Positions 11,901-26,900 are shown, counted from the stretch's first letter. The stretch is DNA of 64,000 bases from Oncomelania hupensis (GCA_036898135.1 CM072515.1:76107072-76171071), one strand, 5' to 3'. Notes: generated from the letters alone by a model not told the origin. Numbers and translations: made by a program.

Positions 11901-14900
11901 ATTTCTTTTTGATAAGCATTGAAGATGATGACATAATCTTGTATAGCGCAAGTATCCATGGATAAAGTTAATGCTCGTTGAGCTTGTAAATTAACGAGAA
12001 CCGTGGTCAGGAGTGAGATTTAGCGGTCGCCCGGTGGCCCGAGGCGACTTAAAACCGGCTCGGGTGACCTCACTTTATAATTGAGCCAGCCCGCCTGGCG
12101 ACCTATTAAAAAAAATGATACTACTTGCAGACTTTTAGAAGCTCGGTCCGAAGCGAGAGCGTTTTTAGGTCATTGTTTGTCTGTTACGAGTATGAAGCAT
12201 ACGCGAGCGTTATTTCCCTTTGCCTACTTTCCTTTCGCGCCAAGTGCGCTGTCTGCTTTGTGAAAAAGACACTCGCTACAAATTACGTGTATTGTCAAGG
12301 TGACGGTTGTTGATCCGAAAATGTGAAACTTAAATTTCTGGGGTCAACAAACCCCCGCCAAAGAAGGCGAAATCTAGTTCGGAGAAGAAAGAGCGTGACA
12401 AAGAGTATGAATCGAAGAGTAAAAGAAAGTTTAAGACTGCATGGCTGAAACTTTCAGATGGCGAAGATCGATCTTGGCTCATTTTTGTTAAAGAAGTTGG
12501 TCTAATGCACTGTACACATTGCCGTAAATACGCGATTGTCGGGCTGCCTAAAAACCATGCGGGCTACCTCACTTTACTTACTAGCTAGCCCGGCGGGCTA
12601 GTTAGTCTCCTGGGTTAAATCTCACCCCTGGTGGTAGAAGAAAGTACAGGTGTGATGCAGTCTCTAGGAACAGGCTTTAGTATTATTAAACTACCAAAAA
12701 GGTTCAGGCAGGCCTTTGCTTTTGGGACCTCACATGTACTCATACAATACTTACGTATTCAGAAACTATCCAGTATCAAATCAAACAAAGAAGCTTCCTT
12801 TTCACTTCAGTTATTGAAATTAAGATTGTTATCGGAGTACTTCAAAATTATTGAAGCCATTGCAGACTGTACTCTTGAGTGGATTACTTGATTGTTTTAC
12901 TAAACTTCTGTGGTTGTTTTCTTTCAGTTGTCGTCTCTTTATGAGTCCAGGCCTCCTGTGTCCAGGGCCAAGATGGCCTCAGTCACAAAGAGTGCAATCA
13001 AAGCGATCAAGTTCTATAAACATGTCGTGCAGAGTGTGGAGAAGTTTATCATGAAGGTAAACCATTCATACCAAAGAATTCACTGGATTTTTTTTATCCT
13101 TCTCTCATCTTGAAGAATTTAACTTTTAAGTATTTTGAAAAAGTGAACCCATTCTTGACGTAGTTAGTTTTGTTAATCTTTGAGCTTTAGTAACAATGTC
13201 AGAAGTTTGATGTAAGCAGAATGTAGAAAAGGTTATTGTTTTAATGAATTAACTGGATTTTTTTTTTTTTTATTAAAAAGAAATATTATCTTGTCTTGAG
13301 GAATGAAAGTATTTTGACGAAGTAAATCCAATCTTGACCTAGTTTGAAAATCTGTTAGCTTTACTAATGTCATAAAGTTTTAAAAACAAAATCTTTTTTT
13401 TTTTTACATCTCCACATTTTTTAATAAGCCCCCCATCCCCAACCATCCCTCCCTTTACACCCCCCCCCCCCCCCACCCTCCTTAAAAAAAATTAAAATAA
13501 ATGTCTCAGTATTCTGAACGATTCTAATGTTTGGCCAGAACCTAAACATTTTGGGGGGTCAGCCATTGAAGAGACGACAGAAGGGAGGTAAGCTCAAAGT
13601 AAGGAGGAGTAAAGGTCGTCACTCATGTTAATTTAAACTTCCTCTTCGTTACTAAAAGTGGATGGGAAAAAAAAAGACGCCTACCTACCAGCCCTATTTT
13701 TGTTCCCCTATGTTACCGTGTATTTTTGTTTGCCTATTAGTAGGTAGGTCCACACCAATTTTAGAATTGAAATTATTTGAGTTGTTTTACTTTTATTTTA
13801 TTATATATGTTAAAATTAATGTGCATGCATAATTTGAGCCCAATATCTTCAATAGTTTTTGAAATATTGACGTTTTTATATAGTGCTGTAACTTCGGCGA
13901 CGACCAAACGATCACCGTACTCTCATTTTGAGCACCCACTGAGAAACACTCTTGCTTTAGAAACAAATGATCATTCACTCATGCATTCTCCACAACATAT
14001 AAAACACAAATAATAAACAGTTGAATCAAAAGTAGTTTTTAATAATAAAACACAGTCTTCTAAAAAACCCAAAAAGAGCAAAATTTTTCTTTCCGAAACA
14101 GCTCAGGGGGGTATGTTTGACACCCTAGAAATACTAAACTAGGTGACTGAAGAGTCCAAAAACATAGATTTCTTTTCTTTATTACTTATTTAATAGGCCT
14201 AATTTTTTTTAACAGATATAAATGATTGCATTTTTAAATATAAGCTTGCAAACATGCTTGTGGAAGCTGTTTTTGGAGAATTAAAAGATGATACGGACCA
14301 CTACATTTAAAAATGGGTGTATGCATTTTTAATATCTCGGCTTCCAATGAAGCTACAAAATTGTATAACATATCAAAATGTTAGAAATTAACTGAATAAT
14401 TTTAATATGTACATTTCAAATCAATTTAGGCTTAAATTTGATTAATAAATTAAATAAAATAAATTTTGGTAACAAATTATGAAATTTTTACCCCAAAAAA
14501 AAAAAATCACTAAATGCCACAGAATTGTAAAATATATTAAACTGTTGGGAAAAATCAGAATTATATACACATACACAGTTAAGATGACTTTAAATAAATT
14601 AAAACTAAAGTTTAAAAAAAAGTTTTAAAACAATTATTTTTTAAAAAATGTTACCAATTAAAAAAAAGTTCAGTCAGAAGAGATAAAAACAAGGAAGAGT
14701 GAAAAACTTTGCAAATTGATTTAACTATCCATGTCCACGTCTTTTTTCATTTCTGTATTTGTTGGTAAGAGGTAAAGAAGATGGCAATGAAGGTGGTCGT
14801 CCTCGCCCACTTCCCTCACCAGTTGAAAGAACATAGGCTTCATGTCGGGCATAAGCAGAATCCTCTGCAGAGAAAAAGTATTTATGTATTTTGAATGGTT

Positions 14901-17900
14901 CATAAAATAATCTTTTACTGTCCAAGTAATTACCTCTTCATAAAGCTCAGCAAAATGTATACCACTGAAAATGACAACAAAATGAAAAGGTCAAGATAAA
15001 GCAGGCAAGGTAATATGGAAAATAAAAATCAACTGCAACTGGTATAAACCATTTTAATTCATCTGAAAATGTATTTTTTATTCTTTAATGCATGCATGAT
15101 GGCTGATAAACCATTTCCATTGCTGATTAACAAAGAATAGCTTGACATTCAACCCTGAGGAAGGTTTTTAATAATAAAACCGAGAAATCTTAATTTATAT
15201 AGATTGACTTCTGCCAAAGTATAAAAGTATAGGTTCAATTTTTAATTTATAAGATCTAATGAAAACCTGAAAAAAAAATATTTATAATGCTACCATTACA
15301 TCTATTACTACTAATATTAATCATTAGTTAACTAAATTTTAATAAAATTTCGAACACTTTAGTTGTACTTTCACTTTCCACCGGAAGTACTTAATTATTT
15401 TTCCCTACCGAAATAAACGCTTGAAAAAAATGATTTTTCTTTAGCTATTGCAGTAATAAAAAAGATAACATTAATTTAAATGGTATATCATTCATCTTTC
15501 CACTTGTTCTTCTTGTTGAATTTCAAAAATAGAACCGTAATTTTACAAAAATCGATCGCTACGAAGGACTCCGTTTCACTACTAGAACAAGTAGAAGCAC
15601 TTGCTAAGAAATCGATCGTGTGACAACTTAACAAAATAAAAACATTTCAATTATCTTTAAAAGATCAGCGAATGACACACTAAAAACGAAAGAAAAAAGC
15701 ACGTTACTTACCAAGAATAGGTCTGAGCTCGTCATAAACACAGACGTGTTCCGCGTGGCTATCGCCGGTCACGGCCATGGTTGGAATAAAAATAACTCCC
15801 GGTCGAATTTTCTAAACGGGCACGTTTTAAACAAAGCTACAATAATAATTTTCGTATCCAATTAAAGGTAATGAACTTATCTATCAAAATATATAAGTTT
15901 TGTTAGGAATTTTTTTTAAAAAGCATCCAATATTTAGATTTTTCTCCAAACATGTACAGTTTTCTTGTAATTGAAGAGAATTAACTATGGAATTTTCCAT
16001 CGAAACTTACACCGGAAGAAACCTTCGGGTTTTCCCGTTTCATTTGCATAAGCTATTTTTATCCACGAATGAACTAAGCGATCCCATCACGATTTCAACA
16101 AACGAGGTAAAATCTTCGTGCCTTCGCCGTTCGCGTAGTGACGCTTCCCGCGACCGATAACATACCGAAATGTTACCGCATTCAAACCCTTTTAAAACAA
16201 ATACTATTAACTTATTTACACAAACAAACAATACAGTTTTAAAGATGAAAGTTTGATCTTTATTTTCATATTAATTTTATTGCATAGATTTGCTTTATTG
16301 CGACACATTCTCTGTGCAAAAGTTGATGTTTTGTGATGATTTCTTGCATTAGCCAAGCTTACTAGCGGCAGTGGACCTACCTACTATTAGTAGTAAAAAT
16401 AAATGAAATTATGACATCATTAGCCGGAAAGTGGAAATCCTGCTATTTGATATTGTGTGAATGAATGAACATGGAAGTTTAAGGTCTACACCCACCATTG
16501 GCAATATGGCAGTCAGGGCTAACTGTCCCAGGGAACCAGGGTAGGGACCCATATCCACACTGAACCACCAGAGTAATCATACTGCTAAAATGGACAGTAA
16601 AAAATGGCCACTTTTATCTTGCCCATCACGGGATTCCAACCTGGGTCTTCGGTGTGCCAGGCGAACGCTCTACCACTTGAGATGTGCAGAATCTAGTAAC
16701 AGACAATTGATAATGAAATACACTACTCGCGAGAACGGTTGAGAGCAGAGCTTTGGGACTTCACATGCACCTGTGATGAACATGTTGAAATATTTTCATC
16801 TATTTGTCAATGGTATCTTTATAGTAAATGTGCTGGCTTTACTAGCAGCTTATCATTCTGATTGGAAACCAAAGGTGTGTTGTACATTATTATTATGTCT
16901 TGCGACTGCTGAGCTAAACTGAATGAATGCTTTATGATTGCAGTGCAAGTCGGAATACAAGATCCCAGGTCTGTATGTGATTGATTCCATCGTCAGGCAG
17001 TCACGTCACCAGTTTGGGTCTGAGAAAGATGTGTTTGGCCCACGCTTCACCAAGAATATCGTCACCACTTTCCAGTGTTTGATGAAGTGTCCTCCTGACG
17101 AGAAGGTATGGATGTTGGACATTAAACCACCGCGCTTTGATGCTGGTGCTGGAAAATGTATGCATAGAACCTTTACAACAAAAAAATTCTTTTTAAATCT
17201 AGTGTAGAAATGCAGGGGTTGCTGACAGTGAACTTTAGTTGCGTTCAATTTTAACCTGTATTTTTGGGGGGATTTGAACAGTGCTCAGGCCCTGTGATAA
17301 ACGGTATATAAAAGCTGTTATAAATAGATTGCAAGTCATAGGAATATTAGTGGATGGTAAATGAACAAAAATCATGGCAGTCTGTATCTTGAGCAGATGA
17401 TTTTTATTCCCAAAGCATATTATCATCAAATTGCTCAGAAGTTTAAATAATAATAATAATCCATTAAAGAACGGCGCTCTTAGTTGGTATTTGATACACT
17501 ACTGGCTTTGATGTTTTTAAAAGAACCGTTTGGGAATTCCTGTTCCGGTATACGTGTGCCTGCTTGTCATCATCAACACACAGTTTCGGAAATTGAAACT
17601 GAGTGACAAAGCTCTGATTTGGACAAGGAAGGAAGTGTCAAAAATTGTTAAGAGTTGGAAGTGTGTGGAGGAGTCTGTGACACTTTCTTTTCCAACCCAA
17701 TATTGCGCCACAAGTCTTTCCTTTCTGTTACGTGTACATTCATATGCAAGTGTTGAATAGAGTTGAGAGACAGCAGTTCAGAACATCTACATTTTTAGCA
17801 TTTTGTTCTTATTAATTTTAGTAAATTTCTTTATAATGATATGAACTACTAAATAATGCCATCTGCTTATGTTCAAATATACCCCAACACAACCATCAGC

Positions 17901-20900
17901 ACAGCTTCAATGTTTGACTCTGATTATGATTGGTGACAAAACAATGTGCTTCTTTTCACATCTCAGATGTCAGGAGTGTGATACTTTTTCAATAAGAAAT
18001 ATGAAAAACATTCAGCTTCAGGGGGATTTGCCCCCTGAACCCTCACAGGGGGTTTCACCCCTTGACCCACTAAATTATCAGTTAATTTCATTATTCTCAG
18101 ATATCATGCCTGATATATGCCCAGATGTTACATGCACTGTTTCATTCATCACAAACTTGCATTGATCACTCAAGCAATTGAACCTTCAGTTATGAATGAA
18201 AATATTTGGGACTTAGCTTATTATGGTTAAAAAGTTAACGTAGTATTTATGTAACTTTTCTTTTGTTTGCAGTGTCGAGTGGTGAGGGTATTGAACTTGT
18301 GGCAGAAAAATTGTGTGTTTCCTGTAGAGGTTATTCAGCCGCTGCTAGATATTGCTGCAAATCCAACGAACACTGACAGTGTTCTAGCGGGTAAGATTAT
18401 ACAGATATACCCATATGACCGCACAAAACCCACTTCTGGGTTTGATCTCGGTTATTATTCATTTTATTAACATTATTATGAATTCCCAATTCCATTTGCT
18501 GCTAGGGGTTTTAACATTTTGGAATAAGGAAAGATTTATTGACTTCCTTGTTACAAACTGTAGGTTTAGTTCCAAAGCATCCAGGTTAAACTGTTTGAAT
18601 TGTTTTCCAAGACTCTGCGGTTATGCTGAATAAGGGATTAGGTCGATAAATCTCACGATACTAATACGTTTTGCAACTTAAAGTGTGTTTGGACTTAAAA
18701 GTGTATGCTTTATGCTTTACATATACTTAGCATCGTACGGACTTTAAACGGTGAGAGTGCCAAAAAAATATCCAGGCACCCAGCAAGCGCGAGGTTCTTT
18801 CCTAGGATTGTGCTCAGTTGTCTGAGTCATCAGATAGTGCGCTTATGGCAGCAAATGTGCGCCTCGGGCTGCTTGAGTTAGATCCTGTATCAGCGTTGGG
18901 TTTTTAGCTGAAAAGCACTTTATTATGAGATCAATAAAATAAATAACTAGTACTTGCTGGTAGCAGTTTTTGCTACATCGCAACATTTTCATATATTTCC
19001 AATATGATAGCCATTGTATCGTGGCTGCACAGTGTTGATATGAAGAGCTGAATGAAATGGGTTAGCTGCGTGTCCACAGCCCAGCGTGCGGTGGAGAAGG
19101 TGGTGGCCGCTCATCAGCGCGCTCAGGGCAAGCCCACCAATGGCGGAACAGACGCCAATCTTCTGGCACAGCAAAGTGATATTGTCAACACTGTCACCAA
19201 GCTGTTGCAGCAGACGGGAGAGGTACATTCTATACCTTTGACTTAGGTCTTTGTCTACTTTTCACTTGGCTTTTATTTTGCCTATGTCTGTCCACAGGAC
19301 CAAAGAATGGGACTCAGATTCTCAAAATATTTTCTTGAAAAGTTAAAGGTTTGTTTGGTGTGTATGTGTTTTTTCCCATTAAAGACATTAAAACTGTGTT
19401 AAAGATTGAGGGTTAAAAGTCCTTCTTCAATGAAAATAACATGTTGTCTACAAACATGTCCAAGAAGTTGCTGTGTTCTCATTTTAGAACTAAACTAATG
19501 TTGTGACTTACACAGTTCGCCTCAAATTTTAACATGGTAATAAGGCCATATGCAAATGTATATCTTTAATTGTCCTATTTTAAAGTACATCAAAATGATA
19601 CTATTGACGTTGCAGGGAAGTCTGCTTGCATCGGGGCAGGAGGTCCAACTGCAGCAGTTACAGCTATTACAGCAACAGCTGGTGATGCACACAGAGATGA
19701 TGTCCAGCAAGCCGCAGCAGACTCCCCCCATCATCGACAGCAACCTACTGGCCCAGATCAAGCTGCTGACTGACCAGCTTCTGAACAAGACAGATAATCC
19801 CGTCTCCTCCAGCCAGCCTCACCAGCATCACTCCTCGTCCTCTGGCCATGGTGACAGCCGAGGTGATTCAGACTCCAAGAAATCCGCTGAGCCAGGATTT
19901 AACAGGGTGAGTGTATTTGAGAGCTCTATCTATCTGTAAAGTGTATAAGAAGGGATACAATCTTCAGAAATATTTTCTAACAAGTTGGTGTTGTGTGTTA
20001 ACTTATTTTTCTTTTTAGTTAGTAAATGATTAGAGATGATGCATGGTCATATATCGAACAAAGAGGGAGACAAATTCAAAGATGGTATTTTAGTGCTTGG
20101 GACTCGCTTTCAACTAATGCATTTTGCTTACCTTTGATTTTACTTGAAATTTTATTTGCATAATATGCCAGTTTTTGCTTTTGGGGTATTCAGAATTGCA
20201 GCATAATTCAATAGTAATAATAATGCAGATAACCTTGTAACATTGCTTTGTCTTTTCAGCTTAAAGCAAAATCATCCTTTTGTGTATGTACTGTAAATAA
20301 TAATGAATATATTTATGTTTTTGCCTTACATTTTGCGGTTGTGTTTTCAGAAACTCCTTGACTTTGACTATGGAGATACAGATGATGAAGAGGATAGGAA
20401 AGACAATTCACAATTTCATGGGTGAGTTGATAAAAAAGGATTTTGATCTATATTGCCTGCCAAGCTGTACAAAATAATAAATGCCTTTATATTAGTGCGA
20501 TTCTCCAATTAAAAATGATGTCAAAACGCATATCTTGAAGCCCTGAAAGGCAACTTTGAGATTTGTTTAAAAGTGAAACTTCCACCGAGTAATAAGACTA
20601 TTTACGTAATGAAATAGTGTAAAACAACAAAGACTTAACTCTTAGCGTCCTATAAGGTTTGCTGTACATTTGCGCCTATATCCTGTAAGGATTTCAAGTT
20701 TATTGCAATAAATTGGGTTATGAATTTGAAAAAAATTGCAAAAAATTTATTTATTGTCACATTAACTTCATATTTTAGGATATGTTTACAAAATGGTTAT
20801 TCTATGTACCCAAAGAACCATTTTGACTTTAGTACTATTTTTACCTGTTGGAATCTTGTAATTAATTCATAATTACAGGTATTTTACGGACTATGTTAAT

Positions 20901-23900
20901 AAAACAACAACAAGACAGTGTGGATTGCATGTGAATGTGTGCACAGTCAGTCAACACAGACAAGAAAACTCACTCTGGTTGTCTACACCAAGTCCTTGTG
21001 CTCTTTCAGCAATAAGCTCATCAATAAGGTTACAAAACTCACTATTACTGTCGGAGCTATCCCCTGCCATCATGGCCGAAAATTTTGCAACCTCAAACAA
21101 AATCGTTAAAAAAGTTCACAAAACCACGTCCAACTTGCGAAAACGATAGCGGAAAACACACGGGAACCTTTCCGGAAGTTGACTAAACCTTCTCTCACGC
21201 ACAGGAGAGTTCCTATTTCCTGTGATTTACTGACTAAAATGTGCACTAACGAGGCGCGGTTTACCGCGCTTCAGGATTATGGGCGAGGCGCGCATTACCG
21301 CGCTATAGGACGCTAAGAGTTAATAATAAAATCTTCCAAGTTGTTGTTTTTTTAAATAAAGAGAAGCCACCTGCATATGATAGAAGGAAAGTGAACTTGA
21401 CAGTGAGCTACCGGATACTGTTAACTTGTAGCTTGCAGTGATTCTCTAACCTTCTTCAGCAAAATGACTGATTTGACTGTACATACTATATTGCGTCATG
21501 TGCAGTGGTGTTCAGAAATTGTTGAGCGACCCCAGCCTGATGCAGCACATTGACAATGTGTCGTCACTTAAGCCCAACATGTCAGAATGGGAACGCAAGT
21601 ACCATTTAGAACAGCAGCAAGAACAGTTCAACAAGGAGATCGGGCAGGTCAGAAACTACGCCTACGTTATTGTCTGTATTGTGCAATCAGCTCAGCCCTC
21701 TGCCATAACTTTGATGCAGTAGGGCGGCTTGTATGGTGTTTCATTGCAACTCGTGTTGTTTGTCTTGGATATAAATCATTCATGCCCGGGATGAGTTCGC
21801 TGCATGCAATCTGTCGTATGCTCGCGAAGTTCTATCTTCCCTATCTCTTATCCTAGTTTTGCAAACAGTTTTATAGACCTAGTTATGAAATATTATCTAC
21901 TGTGTTGTTTTGTACCGATATTTTCAGAGCCAGTATTATAACCGCGATTCTGATGTGATCGTGGTAGAAGATCAGGACGAGCGGGACAGAGATTTTGACC
22001 GAGATAGGCGGCGGTCAAGACGTTCACGGGATAGATCCAGGTTGGTGAGCTTTTTTACAGGCTATACTTTCTCAACTCCTGCTACATTTTTTGGTGATTA
22101 TGCTAAGTAGCTTGGGCAGTAGCAGCAGTATTTTAAGATGCCAATGATCACCGTCTTTTAGTTTGTACCTCTCACCGGTTCTTTCTGGTAAAATAAAGGT
22201 TTATCCTTTAATTTTTCTGATACTTATTGTTAAATGGTGTAGTTCTCTTTGTATTATTGTTATCATTATTTTCAACAGAAGCCCAAAACGCAGAAGACAC
22301 TCTCGATCTCGATCGAGAGAAAGGCGGAGATCTAGGGACCATGACCGGCACAGAAGGTCAAGGTCTGACGACCAGGAGAGAGAGAAGCAAAAAGAGAAGG
22401 AGAAGGAACGCAAGAAGAACGGCTTGCCACCTACCAAAGAAAAACATGCTAGCAGTGAGTGTTGTCAAGCTTTCAATGTGTATAAACGTTATTTTGAATA
22501 ATCAGCTTTGGCTACCTACGAAGATAAGATTGCATTTGTGGCTATTGCAAGCGTGTAGTGAACAGTTGTCATTGTGTGTGCAAGTGTGCTAACAGTAGCA
22601 CTAGAAATACAATAGCTTTGCTGCAGTATTTATGAGCCTAACTCCCCTTCCCTTTCTGCCTTGCAGTATGTTCAAGGACACTGTGGTTCGGACATCTTGC
22701 CAAGCACACCACTGAGGATGAGTTAAGCGCAGAAATTGAGAAATACGGAACTATAGAAAACATCAAGGTAAGGCTTTTCAAATATGATGATAGCAGAAAC
22801 TTGTAAGGCAGTTACTAATCCATGAGGAAAAGTTTAAATAGGAAACCATCTTATATATTAAGTATGTTAATTAAGTAGAAGAGAGACTGTGACGACAAAC
22901 TTCCATAGGGTTGTGAAATTATAGTAAGTACAGGGACGATAAATAGGATCAACAGGACTATTACCTAGTTTTTAGTGGCCCAGTTACGACCGCTGAAGGT
23001 TCACTGGACCCTATAAAAACGAAATCAAAACAAAAACCAGTCTATAATTTAGATTTTTTTTTTCCCACAAAAGGCAACACAAAATAAACAAAAGGGCTTC
23101 CAGATAAGCGGCATTTGAATTTCGTCTTCATAGTTTTTGATGAATTTACTGCTTATAGGAATGTTTTAATATGTGGTGAGATGGTTTTGGTTTTTCATGT
23201 CTATTTAGATGTGAATGATAGGTGAATCAGGGTTGCCAACCACTACGGAATTTCCGTAGTTTACTCCGGAAATGAATACGCGGCTACGGAGCTACGCAAA
23301 TCGAAAATTTACTACGTAAAGTCAATTTTCGACGATAGTATTACAGTTTTAACGAGTTTATTGAGCGCCTGTGCCTCCCGTAGCACCTCAAGGTCACGGT
23401 CATTCGGTTTACGTGCACGGTGTAATAGATCACGCTCCCAATGCATGTTAGGAAATTCGACCAATCACCGTGAAGTGGATTTGCAAACGGCCTAATCGGT
23501 GCACAAAACCTCGACCTTTCTGTGACACTTTCGTTTCCAGGTCACGTTCTAGAGCGCGATAAGAAAAGTTTGTGTGCGGCGTATTTTGACTCCATGATGC
23601 CAAAAAGAAAGAAAACTAGCGATGAAAGCCTAGAAAAAAAGAAGAGGACAGCAAATCAAGAGTACAGGAAAGAGTATTCTGAAAAATTTCCGTGCATCAC
23701 TGCGTCATCGAGATCACACGATGTGACGCGACACGTGAATGGCAACCGTCACAAAAGTCGTTGAAAAAAGAAAAGTTAGTCCCTGTTCAGTCGGTAGCCA
23801 CTTTCTTCAAGCCCGATATGGGTATCTCAATAATTCGTGCGGAAACACTCTTCACGACCTTCGTTGCAGACTGTGTATGCATGTCTTCATTTAAAAAAAA

Positions 23901-26900
23901 AAGGCGAGGACGTATGGCTACGGAAAATGTCATAAAACTACTGAAATTCAGAAATTTTACTACTGAAAACTTTTTGGGGGGTTGGCAACTCTGGTGAATA
24001 AAAGTAAGTAAATGAGATATAAAACTAGGGAATAAAATGAAATATACAACTAAGGAATAAGATGAATTGTAAAATTAGGGAATAATTGAGACATAACTAG
24101 GGAATAATTGAGACAAAACTATGGAATTATTGAGACAAAACTAGGAAATGAAATGAAACATAAAACTAGGAAAAAATAGAATAAAACTCGAGAGTACAAT
24201 CAAATATGAAACTAGGGAATAAAATGAAATATATAGCTAAGGAATAAAATGAAACAAAACTAGGGAATAAAATGAAACATAAAACTAGGGAATAAAATGA
24301 GTAATACAACTAGGGAATAAAATTAGTCATAAAACTAGGGAATAAAGTGACATCTAAAACTAGGAAATAAAATTAATATTTTTAAAAAAAAAAAGGGGGG
24401 GGGGGGGGGGCATAAAAAGACACCTAAAACTAGGGAATAAAATGAAATATCAAACTCAAGGAAATAGACATGAGATTTTGCCGTTTTTTTCCGGAAATCC
24501 GGTATTTTAGACTCTCCCAGGATCGTTCTCGAGATCGGTGTAAATTCGAGGAGAAAATTTAATGGTATATATAAGAGGTTTTGTACAAGTCTGAGAGTGA
24601 GAAGCGATCGGTCATAAATTATTCTCAAACATCTTGTTCTTAAAGTGCTCGATTTGATTTCCAGTAGCTTATTCTCAAACTGCACAAATAATTTATTAAT
24701 TTCCAAGGATGTTGGGTTCAATGTTGAAAACCATAAGGATAAAGCTAACGTGTTGTGCTGGTTACTTCAACCTGTCACAGTTGTTCTTCATAGCGTGAAT
24801 TATCATGTTTTCGAAAGTGAAAGCCAGTGAGAAATCTCAGGTGTTTGAAATAGACAAAAGCGTGAGAAACAAATGGAAATTTTTGTGGTTAGAAGAAAAG
24901 GTTGAAACAGATATCGGAAAGGGGAAGGAGGTGAAGAAACATAAAGTATCTTTGGGCGATACACTGGATAAAATAAATCGAAAGTAAAATAAAGTCAAAA
25001 AACAACAAATAGTAAATATCAACAGATACTTTAATTAATCAACAGCACAGAACAAATGCATTTTTGAGCTAAGCTCTTCTTCAGATTACATACAAACAAC
25101 AAATAAAAAGATAGATACAAATCTTGTTTGAACCTCTCAGAAGGCAACACCTGTTGGAGTTCACTTCTTTGACCAAGAACTTATAACTGATAAATAACGA
25201 ATTTTTGTTCCACTATACTGAAGTTGGTTGTACTTTGGTCTATTACAGTATAGGTGAGGTGCACTGTGTAAAATGTCTTTTTATTAAGTTGATGTAATTA
25301 ACTTTAATTGCAGCAGATGTTGTTCTTTTTGCTAAAAAGTCCTAATTAAAAATCAGAATATTCAGAAATGGCTGTGCTTTTTTAAATTTTGTTTTCATTG
25401 CTTTTTAAAGTTACTCAGTAACTTAGAACTGTAAATTACAGATGAAAGTGCAAGGTACTAATATGGCTAAGTAAGCATTCCTCTTGTGCATATTTGCTGA
25501 GTGATATATTGTAGTACCATTTTAGCAGCTTGTCTTTGTAGTTTCATGTGTTAAATTTGCTGACCTTTCTTTCAGGAGAACCTGAAAAACAGTTTAGATT
25601 TTTTAACGATTCCTTTTTTTTTCGGGGGGCTTTGCCCCCCTGATTTCCCTACGGGGGGCTCTGCCCCTTGACCCCGCCGGGGCCTATGGCGGCCCCTGGA
25701 CCCCGGCCATTTCAGGTTTTTTTCACTTTTTCTTAATCTCATGTCTGATAAAATAAAATATCAAAATAGGGAATAAAATGAAATATCAAACTAGGGAATA
25801 AAATGAAATATCAAACTAGGGAATGAATTTAAAATTTAATACTAGGGAATAAAAATTAAACATATAACTAGGGAATGACATGAAATGAGGGAATAAAATA
25901 AAATGTTAAACTAGTGAATAAAATGAAACATAAAACTAAGGAATAAAATGAAATATAAAACGGGGAATAAACAAGGTATGCCCTAGGGTGAAATAAACGA
26001 GGTTTTGGGGAAAGCATTTTCTATTGTTTGTGAGTATGTTATTGATATGTTTTGTGTGTATTATTCCAGATGGTTCCACCACGTGGATGTGCTTTCGTCA
26101 CTATGACCAACAGGAAGGAGGCATTCAAGACTTTGGACAGATTGAAGGGTTTCAAGCTCAATTACAGTGCATTGAAAGTAAGAGTGGACCTCACTTTATT
26201 TACATTTGTTGACAACTTTTTTCTTGGGGGGAGGTGGGGGAATTTAAACTATGCTTTTGCATACAGTGCAGGAATAGTTAATTCCTTTGCAGACTGCAGG
26301 AATAGTTCATGCCTTTGCATACAGTGCAGGAATAGTTCATTCCTTTGCAGACTGCAGGAATAGTTCATGCCTTTGCATACAGTGCAGGAATAGTTCATGC
26401 CTTTGCAGACAGTGCAGGAATAGATCATACCTTTGCATACAGTGCAGGAATAGTTAATTCCTTTGCAGATTGCAGGAATAGTTCATGCCTTTGCATACAG
26501 TGCAGGAATAGATCATGTCTTTGCATACAGTGCAGGAATAGTTCATTCCTTTGCAGACTGCAGGAATGGTTCATGCCTTTACATACAGTGCGGGCATAGT
26601 TCATTTCTTTGCAGACAGCAGGAATAGTTCATGCCTTTGCAGACACTGCAGGAATAGATCATGTCTTTGCATACAGTGCGGGAATAGTTCATTCCTTTGC
26701 AGACTGCAGGAATAGTTCATGCCTTTGCAGACAGTGCAGGAATAGATCATACCTTTGCATATAGTGCAGGAATAGTTAATTCCTTTGCAGACTGCAGGAA
26801 TAGTTCCTACCTTTGCAGACAGTGCAGGAATAGTTCATGCCTTTGCACAAGTGCAGGAATAGATCATGCCTTTGCAGACAGTGCAGGAATAGTTCATGCC

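Noticed and set aside
16484..16692. tRNA gene on the minus strand
   Set aside because: Same reasoning: tRNA-derived SINE, not a folded tRNA.
23222..23999. Host zinc-finger gene at 23522-23764
   Set aside because: The short basic frame lies within an element bounded by inverted ends and a 6-bp duplication, and its finger is deleted.
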